From JAIKWW01 sp052169645 (GTDB lineage Bacteria; Bacillota; Clostridia; Peptostreptococcales; Anaerovoracaceae), in assembly GCA_052169645.1 (NCBI GenBank), contig JBQNCA010000008.1, positions 1 to 64,000 of the forward strand: DNA of 64,000 nucleotides, read 5' to 3'. Below the pieces are notes generated by a model. The model worked only from the letters and a program-made list of their open reading frames with translations. It did not search any database and was not told the origin of the DNA. The first letter of the stretch is position 1; each line of letters opens with the position of its first letter. This document shows positions 43,945-53,839 of this stretch, piece by piece. The translations under genes were made by a program, and so were the position numbers.

Positions 43945-45099
43945 ATGTATAAAATAGCAACTTTAAATAAAATTTCTCCGCAAGGATTAAAGCTTTTAAC
44001 AGATGATTATAAATTAACGGATGATATTTCAAGTGCATGCGGCATAGTTGTAAGGAGTCAGGATATGCACTCCATGCGGTTCTCTGACAAGCTACTCGGT
44101 ATCGCACGTGCCGGTGTCGGAGTAAACAACATTCCCATAGATGCCTGCTCCGAAAAAGGCATAATCGTCTTTAATACGCCCGGTGCAAATGCAAATGCGG
44201 TAAAAGAAATGGTTATAGCGGGGATGCTTCTCGCTTCAAGAAATATCATAGCCGGCTCATACTGGGCAAATTCGCTTGAAGGTGATATCACTCAGCAAGT
44301 GGAAAAGGGTAAGAGTCGCTTCAAAGGACAGGAAATCAAGGGTAAGACCATAGGTGTCATAGGGCTCGGAGGAATCGGCGTTCCGGTAGTAAACGCATGC
44401 GTACAGCTCGGAATGAACGTCATCGGATACGATGCTTATCTGTCTGTAAAAAACGCACTGCATCTTTCCAAGCATGCGAAGGTGGTCGACAAACTCGAAG
44501 ATATGCTCCCTTTATGCGATTATCTCACAGTTCATGTGCATGCGAACGAAGAAACAAAAGGTATGATAAATGAAGACATCCTCAATCGTATGAAAGACGG
44601 CTCCGTACTTCTCAACTACGCACGAGATTCCATTGTGGACGTGCAAGCAGTAGATGCCGCCTTGAAGAGCGGCAAGCTGTACAGATATGTGACGGATTTT
44701 CCGACAGAAGCCGCTTCAAAGCTTCCGAATATCATAATGACTCCTCATCTCGGTGCTTCTACCGATGATGCGGAAGACAATTGTGCGGAAATGGCTATAG
44801 AAGAGCTTATGGATTATATAGAAAACGGTAATATACGGCGTTCCGTCAACTTTCCCGATGTGGACATGGGCAAGTGCCGTGTATCAAGCCGACTCGCACT
44901 TATTCATCGAAACATGCCGAGCATGATAAGCAAAATATCACAGACACTCACTGCAAATATAAGCGATATGACAAACAGAAGCCGGGGTAATTTCGCATAC
45001 ACTCTGCTGGATCTTGATGAAAGAGTTCCCGCTTCCGATATAAATGCGCTAAGTTCTATAGACGGAATGATTCGTGTAAGATTAATAAAAAACAGTTAA
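43945..45099 (+). CDS. serA: D-3-phosphoglycerate dehydrogenase
   Basis: 384 residues from ATG 43945. An outer catalytic half, a Rossmann domain (KTIGVIGLGGIGVPV), then the catalytic Arg in LLNYARDSIVD, Glu and His (MTPHLGASTDDAEDN), and a C-terminal ACT domain (about 315-384, LIHRNMPSMISKISQ) that senses serine. It oxidises 3-phosphoglycerate as the first step of serine synthesis. The upstream TTG at 43927 is a weaker choice. The ribosome site is poor (GGAAC), so translation may be weak or coupled to serC. Confidence 0.95.
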   Translation: MYKIATLNKISPQGLKLLTDDYKLTDDISSACGIVVRSQDMHSMRFSDKLLGIARAGVGVNNIPIDACSEKGIIVFNTPGANANAVKEMVIAGMLLASRNIIAGSYWANSLEGDITQQVEKGKSRFKGQEIKGKTIGVIGLGGIGVPVVNACVQLGMNVIGYDAYLSVKNALHLSKHAKVVDKLEDMLPLCDYLTVHVHANEETKGMINEDILNRMKDGSVLLNYARDSIVDVQAVDAALKSGKLYRYVTDFPTEAASKLPNIIMTPHLGASTDDAEDNCAEMAIEELMDYIENGNIRRSVNFPDVDMGKCRVSSRLALIHRNMPSMISKISQTLTANISDMTNRSRGNFAYTLLDLDERVPASDINALSSIDGMIRVRLIKNS

Positions 45100-45151
45100 T
45101 ATTATCTGAAATTATCAGAGAATACCATTTACTTTAAAGTTTTTTGATTAT

Positions 45152-45184
45152 GAGCAGCAGAAATTACACTGCTGCTCTGTTTAA
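45152..45184 (+). terminator. Terminator after serA
   Basis: A perfect 9-bp stem (GAGCAGCAG at 45152-45160 with 45169-45177) and an 8-nt loop are followed by TGTTTAA, a short and interrupted T-run. Confidence 0.6.
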
Positions 45185-45367
45185 TATGTATGTTTATTTC
45201 AAATGTATCCCCAATACAGGTATTGTTTTATATGATTGCGGTATGATAAAATCATTTATATAACCACCTTAGTGACTATGCAGTAATATAATTTTTTATA
45301 TCAGTATAATTTATATCTGTAGAATTATATTAATTGCTTAATAATTCCGGTTTTTAAGGGTTCAGAT

Positions 45368-47101
45368 ATGAAAAAATCACTTGTTACAATAGAAATAATT
45401 TGTATCGTATTTATGATTGTCAATATTTTCCTGATAATCATAAATCCTATGCATAAGGTATATGAACCGACGATTTCCCATGAAGAGCTTAATGATTTTT
45501 CCGACGGTTGGACATATGCTGACGGCTCAAAAGCGGATTTGGAAAAGCTTTCATCCGACGAAACCGATCCCGATGACGGAAGCATATGTACCTATCATCA
45601 TCTCAATGCAGACTATTATGACAGGACACTTATGTTCCGAAGTAAAGGAATTAATTTTTCGGTATATCTCGGAAACACACTGATATATTATTATTCGCCC
45701 CCATATATTATGTCATCCGGAAAATCTTACGGCAGCAGCTTTCATTTTATAAAACTCCCTCACAGTAATTTTGAAAAAATGCTGGAAATTAAAATATATC
45801 CTATACATGATGATTTGAGCGGTTTAATCGATTATACAGGTATCGGAGACACAGGGCACTATATCTATACCTTTATAAAGATGAAGCTGTTTCCTTTTTC
45901 CATGTCCATGCTGATCTTCATGCTCGGCTTGATTATCACTATAATTTCTTTCCTTATTAAACTTCAGGAAAAAACACGCAACGGGATGAGAAACTTCGGG
46001 CTGTTGGGAGTTATGGTAGGTGTATTTTCAGCCTTTTCAACGCTGATTCCGCAGATACTTTTCGGACATTCTACCATGTTTCATGCTATAGAATATATTC
46101 TTTTGATATTTTTGCCTTATCCTATAATTTGCTATGTCTGCACCATTTTGAATTTAAAAAAATTCTATTCAAATCTGATATGTGCAATAGTGCTTATCGA
46201 CTATACAATTTTAAGCACATTAAATTATCTGGGGATTTCGGATTTTCATGAAAATCACATGATGTTCCACTCTGTAATACTTATAACTATTCTGCTGATT
46301 TTCGCTTTGATTATCTATAACAGGAAATCCATTGACTTTAAAAAGGGTGTATTCACAAGCTACATTGTATGGATAGGGTTTATAATAACATTGATTACAT
46401 CGCTCATAGATCTTACAAGATATCTTATGCGCAGCACGCTTTACGACTATACAACCTTCCTCAGAATAGGCTTCCTTATCTTTATAACAATGGTGCTTAT
46501 AAAGTATATCGCCGTAATTCAGCAGGAAACAAAGCTTGTGTCCACCACTCAGTTATACCGCAAGCTGGCATTTACGGATATACTCACCGGATTGGGAAAC
46601 AGAGCCGCTTTCTCAAAAAAAGAGAGTAAACTCGGCAATAAGCTCGCAGAAGGAGAAATTACAGAAATTCTATGTTGCCAATTGGATCTCAACGACCTTA
46701 AGCTTGTAAACGACGGTTACGGCCATGCTACCGGCGATAAACTGATAAAATCCGCCGCTTCAATAATAAAACAAGCGTTTAAAGACGAAGGTGTTTTTTA
46801 CCGTGTGGGCGGTGACGAATTTACAATATTTATATCGGGAGATAATTCGGAAGAACGCTACAATGCATGCTTGAAAACCATGTTTGAGCTTGAAAAAGAA
46901 TCGGAATCTGAAGCAGAGCTCCCTATTCCGATTTCATTTGCATATGGAATGGCTATGTATAAAAGAAATGAATCCTCAAAACCACCTAAAGACGGAATTC
47001 AGATTTTAGAAAAGATAGAAAAAGAGGCCGATCTCGCAATGTACAGGCAAAAGAAGATTATGAAGAAAAATGCTCACAAAGAACAGCTTACGAATTTATA
47101 A
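45368..47101 (+). CDS. Membrane diguanylate cyclase (7TM-type with outer sensor)
   Basis: 577 residues. One helix, an outer domain (about 30-170; resembling the extracellular domain of 7TMR-DISM proteins), seven hydrophobic segments (about 175-390) and a GGDEF domain (about 410-570) with active site RVGGDEF. The RxxD I-site five residues upstream is absent, so product inhibition is not expected, unlike the CHASE cyclase in this window. It makes cyclic di-GMP. Its last 14 bp overlap the convergent aminotransferase gene. Confidence 0.9.
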   Translation: MKKSLVTIEIICIVFMIVNIFLIIINPMHKVYEPTISHEELNDFSDGWTYADGSKADLEKLSSDETDPDDGSICTYHHLNADYYDRTLMFRSKGINFSVYLGNTLIYYYSPPYIMSSGKSYGSSFHFIKLPHSNFEKMLEIKIYPIHDDLSGLIDYTGIGDTGHYIYTFIKMKLFPFSMSMLIFMLGLIITIISFLIKLQEKTRNGMRNFGLLGVMVGVFSAFSTLIPQILFGHSTMFHAIEYILLIFLPYPIICYVCTILNLKKFYSNLICAIVLIDYTILSTLNYLGISDFHENHMMFHSVILITILLIFALIIYNRKSIDFKKGVFTSYIVWIGFIITLITSLIDLTRYLMRSTLYDYTTFLRIGFLIFITMVLIKYIAVIQQETKLVSTTQLYRKLAFTDILTGLGNRAAFSKKESKLGNKLAEGEITEILCCQLDLNDLKLVNDGYGHATGDKLIKSAASIIKQAFKDEGVFYRVGGDEFTIFISGDNSEERYNACLKTMFELEKESESEAELPIPISFAYGMAMYKRNESSKPPKDGIQILEKIEKEADLAMYRQKKIMKKNAHKEQLTNL

Positions 47102-48272
47102 ATTCGGCAATTCTTTCAAAGCCTTCCATAAGAGTTTTCATATCCGAGGCATAGGATATGCGTATATATCCTTCCTTGCCGAATTCGGAGCCGGGAACTA
47201 CCGCTACCTGTTTTTCATTGAGCAAAGCCATGGAAAATGCATGTGAATAAGATGCATTTCCCTCAAACCGTTCTTTTACCGCAGATATGTCAATAAAAAT
47301 ATAGAATGCCCCTTTAGGCTTTATAAAATCAAGCTGCGGTAAGTTTTTGCGCAAAAATGCAGTTACAGTTTCCATTCTTGCACGATATTTTTCTACCATG
47401 AACCGTGTATATTCTTTTCCTCGGTGCAGAGCTTCAACTCCCGCCCACTGGGAAACGGTGGACGGATGCGATGTTATATGTCCTTGAAATGCAGTCACCG
47501 CTTTATTAAAATCCGCATCTGCGCAAGCCGTATAACCTATTCTCCACCCCGTCATCGGTATAGATTTTGACAATCCGTTTACTATTACAGTAATCTCACG
47601 AGCTTTTTCCGATACCTGTGCCATGCTGACAAATTCATCTTCAAAGCATATGCGCTCGTAAACCTCGTCCGAAATTATAGAAATTCCTTTCTCATAGCAA
47701 ATCTCCGCAACAGCTTCCAGCTCGCTCCCTTTATGTACGGTGCCCAAAGGATTGGAAGGATTGCAAATTATAAGCAGTTTAGTACGCTCTGTAGCCGCTC
47801 TATTTATATCCTCCGCAGTTATCTTGAAATCATTTTTTCTTGATGTCTCAACATATATCGGTACCCCGCCTGCAAGCTTTGCTATTTCGGGATAGCTCAC
47901 CCAATAGGGAGAGGGAATAAGAACCTCATCGCCCTCATCCAACAAAGCGAAGCAACTGTTGGTCAATGCTCCCTTTGCGCCGTTTGCCACTATAATTTCT
48001 TCCGGACTATACTCGAGTCCGTTTTCTTCTTTCAACTTTCGACTGATCTCACGGCGCAGTTCGATAAGACCCGCCACCTTATCGTAGCGGGTCTTGTTGT
48101 CTTCTATTGCACGAATCGCACTGTTTTTTGCATGCTCCGGTGTATTGAAATCGGGCTCGCCCACACTTAAATTTATAACTTCCAAACCCTTCTGTTTCAT
48201 TTCGAAAACACGAGCATTTATAGCCATGGTTCCGGACGGAACTATATTTCTTACAGTCTTAGATAATTTCAT
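47088..48272 (-). CDS. Class I aminotransferase, aspartate-type
   Basis: 394 residues, standard for AspC-like group Ib enzymes. The PLP lysine is in GLSKSIPMTGWRIGY; NLSVGEPDFNTPEH, NPSNPLGTV and ISDEVYERI are the family landmarks, and the terminal Arg in RISYA binds the substrate carboxylate. It interconverts aspartate or related amino acids with 2-oxoacids. The gene is 36 bp behind the aldolase gene and overlaps the 3' end of a GGDEF gene on the other strand by 14 bp. The substrate range cannot be narrowed. Confidence 0.94.
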   Translation of the reverse strand: MKLSKTVRNIVPSGTMAINARVFEMKQKGLEVINLSVGEPDFNTPEHAKNSAIRAIEDNKTRYDKVAGLIELRREISRKLKEENGLEYSPEEIIVANGAKGALTNSCFALLDEGDEVLIPSPYWVSYPEIAKLAGGVPIYVETSRKNDFKITAEDINRAATERTKLLIICNPSNPLGTVHKGSELEAVAEICYEKGISIISDEVYERICFEDEFVSMAQVSEKAREITVIVNGLSKSIPMTGWRIGYTACADADFNKAVTAFQGHITSHPSTVSQWAGVEALHRGKEYTRFMVEKYRARMETVTAFLRKNLPQLDFIKPKGAFYIFIDISAVKERFEGNASYSHAFSMALLNEKQVAVVPGSEFGKEGYIRISYASDMKTLMEGFERIAEFINS

Positions 48273-48308
48273 TTATATTCTCCGACTCTGCTTGAAGCAT
48301 AACATCTT

Positions 48309-49238
48309 TTATCTTGTGTTGGATGCTCCCAATACATTTCTGATCTTGTGCCGAACCATGCTCTTTATCGCATCACGGGCAGGTCCCAGATACTTTCGAG
48401 GATCAAATTCCTCCGGATGTTCCGTCAAATATCTGCGAACCTCCGCCGTCATGGCAAGACGCAAATCCGTATCTATATTCACTTTGCACACACCGTATTT
48501 TGCGGCGGTGTGAATCATATCCTCAGGAACTCCCTGTGCTCCCGGAATTTTCCCTCCGAAGCTGTTGCAGCGCTCAACAAATTCAGGAAGAACGGTAGAC
48601 GCTCCGTGCAAAACCAGCGGTGTTTCGGGTATGAGGCTGTGAATAGCCTGTAAGCGCTCAAAATCCAAATACGGAGTTCCTTTAAATTTATATGCTCCAT
48701 GGCTTGTTCCTATAGCTACGGCAAGTGAATCCACTCCCGTTTCAGCCACAAACTCTGCCGCCTCCTCAGGATCGGTAAAGGTAGCGGACCTTGCATCAAC
48801 CTTGATGTTATCCTCAATTCCTGCAAGCTTTCCAAGCTCGGCTTCAACCACAACTCCGTGTGCATGCGCATACTCCACGACCTGCTTGGTCAAAGCGATA
48901 TTTTCTTTAAACGGATGCTTGGATGCATCTATCATGACGGAGGTAAAGCCGTCATCTACACATTTTCTGCATATGTCAAAATCCTCTCCATGATCCAGAT
49001 GCAGGCAGATATCAAGTCCCGTATCCTCCATAGCAGCTTCCACCAGCTTCATCAGATATGCCGGCTTGGCATATTTGCGTGCTCCTGCAGAAACCTGTAA
49101 AATAAGCGGAGCATTTTCTTCCACCGCAGCATCCACTATGCCCTGAATTATTTCCATATTGTTAACATTAAATGCTCCCACTGCATAATCCGCATTTAAC
49201 GCTTTTGCAAACATTTCCTTTGTTGTAATAAGAGCCAT
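48309..49238 (-). CDS. fba: Class II fructose-1,6-bisphosphate aldolase
   Basis: 309 residues. It cleaves fructose-1,6-bisphosphate in glycolysis. Zinc ligands and catalytic residues appear in HLDHGEDFDIC, EAELGKLAG, GTSHGAYKF and VLHGASTVLP, and the C-terminal VNIDTDLRLAMTAEVRRYL is typical of the short class IIB enzyme. An alternative tagatose-bisphosphate specificity cannot be ruled out by eye. It precedes the aminotransferase gene by 36 bp. Confidence 0.95.
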   Translation of the reverse strand: MALITTKEMFAKALNADYAVGAFNVNNMEIIQGIVDAAVEENAPLILQVSAGARKYAKPAYLMKLVEAAMEDTGLDICLHLDHGEDFDICRKCVDDGFTSVMIDASKHPFKENIALTKQVVEYAHAHGVVVEAELGKLAGIEDNIKVDARSATFTDPEEAAEFVAETGVDSLAVAIGTSHGAYKFKGTPYLDFERLQAIHSLIPETPLVLHGASTVLPEFVERCNSFGGKIPGAQGVPEDMIHTAAKYGVCKVNIDTDLRLAMTAEVRRYLTEHPEEFDPRKYLGPARDAIKSMVRHKIRNVLGASNTR

Positions 49239-49443
49239 TTTTTATCCTCCATATTTACTTTAATATAATCAACCTCTAAAAATCTTTTTGCTTCAGTCAG
49301 CAGATTTACAGAAGCCTGCGACCTGTCCATATATGACTTTACCGCACTTGAAAATAAGGCTTTTGCTATATTTCATCTTTCAAATATTTTACTACAATCG
49401 TATTTTGATGTAAATGTATCAATTCTCAGCATTGCATAAGCAT

Positions 49444-49451
49444 GATATAAT
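49444..49451 (+). promoter_or_regulatory. Extended -10 element upstream of rdgB
   Basis: TG-A-TATAAT about 95 nt before the start codon; no good -35 box is visible, which the extended TG could compensate. Confidence 0.4.
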
Positions 49452-49547
49452 CTATTGGAAATAAGTAAGCCTTCGTCTCACATATTAAAATTATCAGCCT
49501 TCAACGACATTATCCTTATTAAAAATATTACAACGGGAGTTCTTATT

Positions 49548-50153
49548 ATGGAAATTTCAAATATAAAAATCGTTGCCGCTACGGGCAATAAACATAAAAT
49601 AAAAGAAATTGAAGCAGTCACTTCAAGCTTCGGAATGAAAATCATAACAAAAAATGAAGCCGGTGCGGGTAAGCTTGAGGTCGAAGAAACGGGTCTCAGC
49701 TTTGAAGAAAATTCAAGAATCAAGGCGGAAGCAATCTCATCAGTTACAGGATTGGCTGCAATTGCCGACGATTCCGGTCTTGAGGTGGATTTCCTTGACG
49801 GCGCTCCGGGAATATACTCCGCACGCTTCAGCGGAGAAAATGCAACGGATGATGAAAATAACCGCAAATTGCTTCATTTACTTGTAGATGTTCCTGACAA
49901 CAAGCGTACGGCACGTTTCGTATCCGTCATCACACTCATTTTTACGGACGGTCGCAGCATCACGGTAAGAGGTGAATGTTCAGGGCAGATACTTCGTGAG
50001 CCGAGGGGTAAAAACGGTTTCGGCTATGACCCTCTGTTTATGCCGGACGGATTTGACAAAAGCTTTGCCGAACTCGATCCGGAAGAAAAAAATGCTGTAA
50101 GTCACAGGGCTGCAGCATTAAAAAAGCTTGAACATGAACTGAAAGCTCTTTAA
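49548..50153 (+). CDS. rdgB: XTP/dITP diphosphatase (RdgB/HAM1)
   Basis: 201 residues from ATG 49548 (GGGAG 8 nt upstream). It hydrolyses non-canonical purine nucleoside triphosphates. Landmarks are VAATGNKHKIKEIE, ADDSGLEVDFLDGAPGIYSARFSG and GFGYDPLFMPDG with the SHRAAAL end. It is followed by a YihY-family gene after 27 bp, and no other gene intervenes. Confidence 0.96.
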   Translation: MEISNIKIVAATGNKHKIKEIEAVTSSFGMKIITKNEAGAGKLEVEETGLSFEENSRIKAEAISSVTGLAAIADDSGLEVDFLDGAPGIYSARFSGENATDDENNRKLLHLLVDVPDNKRTARFVSVITLIFTDGRSITVRGECSGQILREPRGKNGFGYDPLFMPDGFDKSFAELDPEEKNAVSHRAAALKKLEHELKAL

Positions 50154-50180
50154 AATAATTATGTAAAATAGAGGTACTAT

Positions 50181-51026
50181 ATGACCAAGACAAATATAAC
50201 AAGAGTTCTCATGCGTGCGATAAGAAAAATGCAGGAGCCTTATTATCAAGGCTCCGCAGCTGAAATAGGATTTTTCTTTATTCTGTCGGTAATACCCATG
50301 CTTACTATAATGCTGCAGCTTCTGAGTTATTTTGATATAACCACACAGATTATGGACAAGGTAACGGAAAGATTTTCCGACAACTCCGCAGCCGTATCCG
50401 TAATATCTGCGGTTCGTTCCGCTCTCAGCAGTCATTTCAGCTTTCTGTTCGCCATGCTTGCACTTTGGTCCGCATCAAAAATAGAGTTTTCTCTTATACG
50501 CATATCTAATTATACATACGGAATTTCCGACACCAATCACATACTCGGATATTTCAAAGACAGACTGCGTGCCATTATCACAATCGCCGCACTTATCCTG
50601 CTTATAGGCGGAAGTCTGCTTATACTTGTATATGGGCAGACTCTGTTTTTAACGATAAATATAATGCTTGAGAAATATATAGACCTTAATATACAGGCGG
50701 ACTGGCTCTTCAATATACTGCGCTGGCCTGTTACTCTGCTGATTTACATACTCTTTTTACTTGCCAACTATCGGATGCTTCCTCACAGGGAATGTAAACT
50801 GCGTGAACTTCTTCCCGGCAGTTTGTTTGCCTCCGCAGGTATACTCGTGGCAACTATCCTATATTTTATATACTTCCGCTACTACTCTCATATCAATCTC
50901 GTATACGGAAGTCTGACCGCTATCATAGTCCTGCTTCTCTGGTTCTTTTGGATAGGCTATATTCTTGTATTGGGAAGCATTCTGAATGCTTCATGGTATG
51001 AGGAACGCTATGACATGGAATTTTAA
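50181..51026 (+). CDS. YihY/BrkB-family membrane protein
   Basis: 281 residues with six hydrophobic helices. The N-terminal GSAAEIGFFFILSVIPMLTIML motif and the C-terminal YGSLTAIIVLLLWFFWIGYILVLGSILNA are the family signature. Its function is not established; the old ribonuclease annotation for relatives is unreliable. It is probably co-transcribed with rdgB. Confidence 0.9.
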   Translation: MTKTNITRVLMRAIRKMQEPYYQGSAAEIGFFFILSVIPMLTIMLQLLSYFDITTQIMDKVTERFSDNSAAVSVISAVRSALSSHFSFLFAMLALWSASKIEFSLIRISNYTYGISDTNHILGYFKDRLRAIITIAALILLIGGSLLILVYGQTLFLTINIMLEKYIDLNIQADWLFNILRWPVTLLIYILFLLANYRMLPHRECKLRELLPGSLFASAGILVATILYFIYFRYYSHINLVYGSLTAIIVLLLWFFWIGYILVLGSILNASWYEERYDMEF

Positions 51027-51114
51027 AAACTTCATAAATAACAGCGTATATGCCGTTAATCTATTTTTTCTTTAATCCGTTATTATATACGCTCTACCGA
51101 TATTCAATAAAAGC

Positions 51115-52113
51115 TTATTTAAAGGTTATCTTTTCAATCAAAGGAGTTGCCTGCTCCAGAGTGCAGAACATACCGCTTATCTTTGCATAATATGAACCGT
51201 CAGCGGAATCAATGAACATATAAAATTGAGAATCCGAGGTTATACCTGTTAAATGCAAATTCCCTATATCCTTTGTTTCAACAGGATACTCATTTTGGAA
51301 GTTTTTAGCTGTGGACTCTGCATTTTCCGCTGCTGTTCCGAAAATTGACGAATCATATATATCTATGCTTACAGTTGCAGATTCTATAGTCTGTGAAGCA
51401 AATTCGGCGGATCTGTCATCCGATTCACGAACCGACCAGTCATCAGGAACTTCTACTTTAAATGTATCCGTTTCTACATTTCCGCCTCCTGCAGCAGGTT
51501 CACGATCGACAACTTCGTTTTTCAGACTTTCAAACTCTTTAGGGAAATCGACTCTCAAGCTGTCTACTACCTTAGGTACTACTTCCGAATCCTGATAAGG
51601 TCCGAGCAGCTCTACTTCTACTTTAACCGCTTTCTGTTCATCATTCTTTCCGCTGACATATAAATACTTTGTCCTCACATCAGTATCACTGTATGCATAT
51701 TCAGCCTTTGCAAAGGTAAGTCCCGCTATATCGACACGCTCTATATCACTCTTCATTTCGGTACTGTTCGGAATATCTAATTTGAGCCAATCCTCAAGCG
51801 TACCGTCCGAAGAACCCGATACGTATTGATTACTATAATCAACGACTATTCTTACAGTATCTTCATCATAAACATCTTCCGACATAATATCAATTACTGC
51901 TGTTTCATCAGTTGAACTTACATCGCTCTCTACCCAACCGGAAGGCATCCCTATCTTAATAGGACCCGCTTCCTTCCATTCACCTTCAAATTCAAGCTTA
52001 TCGCTCAGCTTTCCGTTATCGGCGGAGCCTTTATCTCCACCGCTCTTGCAGGCTGTAAAAGCAAAGACCATAACCATTGCCAATCCTATAGCCAATAATC
52101 TTTTGTACTTCAT
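51115..52113 (-). CDS. Lipoprotein with two related domains
   Basis: 332 residues from ATG 52113 (AGGAG 7 nt upstream; the longer frame is rejected). The signal peptide ends in a lipobox (VFAFTACKSG), so the mature N-terminus is Cys21. Two similar halves follow, each containing a short motif of the form P-x-x-W-V/S-x-S/R-D (PSGWVESDVSS and PDDWSVRESDD) and a repeated valine/acidic pattern, suggesting an internal duplication. I recognise no enzyme. Exposed surface lipoprotein, single-gene unit behind the NhaD terminator. Confidence 0.72.
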   Translation of the reverse strand: MKYKRLLAIGLAMVMVFAFTACKSGGDKGSADNGKLSDKLEFEGEWKEAGPIKIGMPSGWVESDVSSTDETAVIDIMSEDVYDEDTVRIVVDYSNQYVSGSSDGTLEDWLKLDIPNSTEMKSDIERVDIAGLTFAKAEYAYSDTDVRTKYLYVSGKNDEQKAVKVEVELLGPYQDSEVVPKVVDSLRVDFPKEFESLKNEVVDREPAAGGGNVETDTFKVEVPDDWSVRESDDRSAEFASQTIESATVSIDIYDSSIFGTAAENAESTAKNFQNEYPVETKDIGNLHLTGITSDSQFYMFIDSADGSYYAKISGMFCTLEQATPLIEKITFK

Positions 52114-52191
52114 TTTTATTCTCCTTTTCTTTAAAATCCAAGACAAATTTATGAAATCACAAGAGCTTTTGTCTGATATAAGCATATCAAC

Positions 52192-52236
52192 AAAAAAATA
52201 TAAAAGCGCCCTACATATGTAGGGTGCTTTTATATT
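52192..52236 (-). terminator. Bidirectional terminator between nhaD and the lipoprotein gene
   Basis: A 40-nt near-perfect palindrome (52197-52236) centred on CCCTACATATGTAGGG with one G-T pair, flanked by T-runs on both strands. It ends the nhaD transcript on the minus strand. Confidence 0.85.
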
Positions 52237-52252
52237 TTTAATCAATAATATT

Positions 52253-53713
52253 CTAAGACATCCACGGATTGAAGAAAATCAGCATATCTATAATAAATGT
52301 AGGAATAAGTATGGCACATGACCACGCCATGTAACCGAAAAAGCTCGGCATCTTTATCTTATTTTCTTCCGCTATGGATTTAACCATAAAGTTCGGAGCA
52401 TTACCGATATAGGTATTTGCCCCCATGAATACCGCACCTGCGGAAATTGCAAGCAGCATATGAGGAAGCACATTACCCACCGTAGTTACAACTATATCTG
52501 CACCGGTTTCACCCAAGGCTCCCGCCGTCTGGAGAAATACCAGATATGTAGGCGTGTTGTCGAGGAAGGATGACAGCATACCCGTAGCCCAGAACATCTG
52601 CCAAGGCTGATCTATTCCGAGTTCACCGCCATGGACACGCAGGAGCGCAAGTGCGGGAACCATTGTTATAAATATTCCTATAAAGAGCTTTGCAACCTCT
52701 TCGATAGGTGCAAATGTAAATTCATTGAGTTCTCTTGTAGACTTCTTTGTAGTCACCATTGAAAGCACAGTTGCAAGCAAAATTATGCAGCACTGGACGA
52801 GTGAAGAATACGGGAATACATAATCGTCAAACAGATGTATTCCCGCACCGTTCGCAAATGCATCAACAGTCTTAGGGAGTACACCGCTTAGAACTACTCC
52901 GAATATTATCATTGCAATAAATATCACATTGTGAGCACCCTCAATGCGAATAGGCTCTTTTTCACCCTTCGCCATGTCGAGAGGTGAGCGACCTGCCGCT
53001 ATTTCCTTCTTTACAAAATGACGATCCATGAGTGCAAATACCGTTAAAAGAATTATTGCATTGACTGCCAAAAGCGGCAGCATGTGTAAGGTCCATGTAA
53101 ACGGTACACCTCTCTGGAAACCCATGAAGAGAGGCGGATCTCCCAGAGGAGTCAGCGAACCGCCTATATTTGCAATGAGGAAAATAAAGAATACTATTAT
53201 GTGAACCTTCTTTTCTCTCCATGCATTCGCTCTGATTACGGGACGAATAAGCAGCATGGCTGAACCTGTAGTCCCGATGAAGCTGGACAAAATCGTACCG
53301 ATGAGAAGCAGAATTATGTTTCCCTTTGTAGTCCCTGCAATAGAGCCTTTTACGGCAATGCCGCCGGCTACTACAAACAATCCGAGCAGCAGTATGATAA
53401 ACGGTATGAAGTCACCCGCAACGGATTCAAGAAGTCTGAACACCGCTTCTCCGCCGCCGTAAGCGATTGCAAACGGAATGATAAATACGGCGGACCAACC
53501 GAGAGCTACCCAGAGCTGATTTTTTTCCCACCACTCCGCCTTTACAAGCGGGAAAATTGCAATAGAGAGCAACATTCCCACAAACGGAATAATGCTCCAT
53601 AGAGGCAGACTTTCATCCACGGTCTCATGCACCGCTTCATTTGCAAATACAGACTGCGCACTTAAAAGCATAAACATCACAGCTGCCGCAAATGTAGAAA
53701 ACACTTTTTTCAT
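52253..53713 (-). CDS. nhaD: NhaD-family Na+/H+ antiporter
   Basis: 486 residues, about twelve membrane helices and an N-terminal signal-like helix. It belongs to the ion-transporter superfamily (ArsB/NhaD/citrate). GGSLTPLGDPPLFMGFQRG and TGMLSSFLDNTPTYLVFLQTAG are the two conserved hairpins, matching the NhaD rather than the arsenite pump branch. It exchanges Na+ for H+ at the cytoplasmic membrane. Fits a bacterium that uses Na+-driven transporters, since SstT and PutP are also encoded here. Alone in its unit. Confidence 0.9.
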   Translation of the reverse strand: MKKVFSTFAAAVMFMLLSAQSVFANEAVHETVDESLPLWSIIPFVGMLLSIAIFPLVKAEWWEKNQLWVALGWSAVFIIPFAIAYGGGEAVFRLLESVAGDFIPFIILLLGLFVVAGGIAVKGSIAGTTKGNIILLLIGTILSSFIGTTGSAMLLIRPVIRANAWREKKVHIIVFFIFLIANIGGSLTPLGDPPLFMGFQRGVPFTWTLHMLPLLAVNAIILLTVFALMDRHFVKKEIAAGRSPLDMAKGEKEPIRIEGAHNVIFIAMIIFGVVLSGVLPKTVDAFANGAGIHLFDDYVFPYSSLVQCCIILLATVLSMVTTKKSTRELNEFTFAPIEEVAKLFIGIFITMVPALALLRVHGGELGIDQPWQMFWATGMLSSFLDNTPTYLVFLQTAGALGETGADIVVTTVGNVLPHMLLAISAGAVFMGANTYIGNAPNFMVKSIAEENKIKMPSFFGYMAWSCAILIPTFIIDMLIFFNPWMS

Positions 53714-53839
53714 GATTTACGTCTCCTTTTTATATAACGTTTTAAAAATAATTACCGTGATTATTGTATTCATATAGTTTATAAAGTCAACAATTTTCAA
53801 GAATTATTTTTAATAATACAAAATTAAAAATAATTCTTA

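Noticed and set aside
51043..51093. Hairpin AGCGTATAT/ATATACGCT after the YihY-family gene
   Set aside because: The 33-nt loop and lack of a T-run make it a poor terminator; it could be chance in AT-rich DNA.
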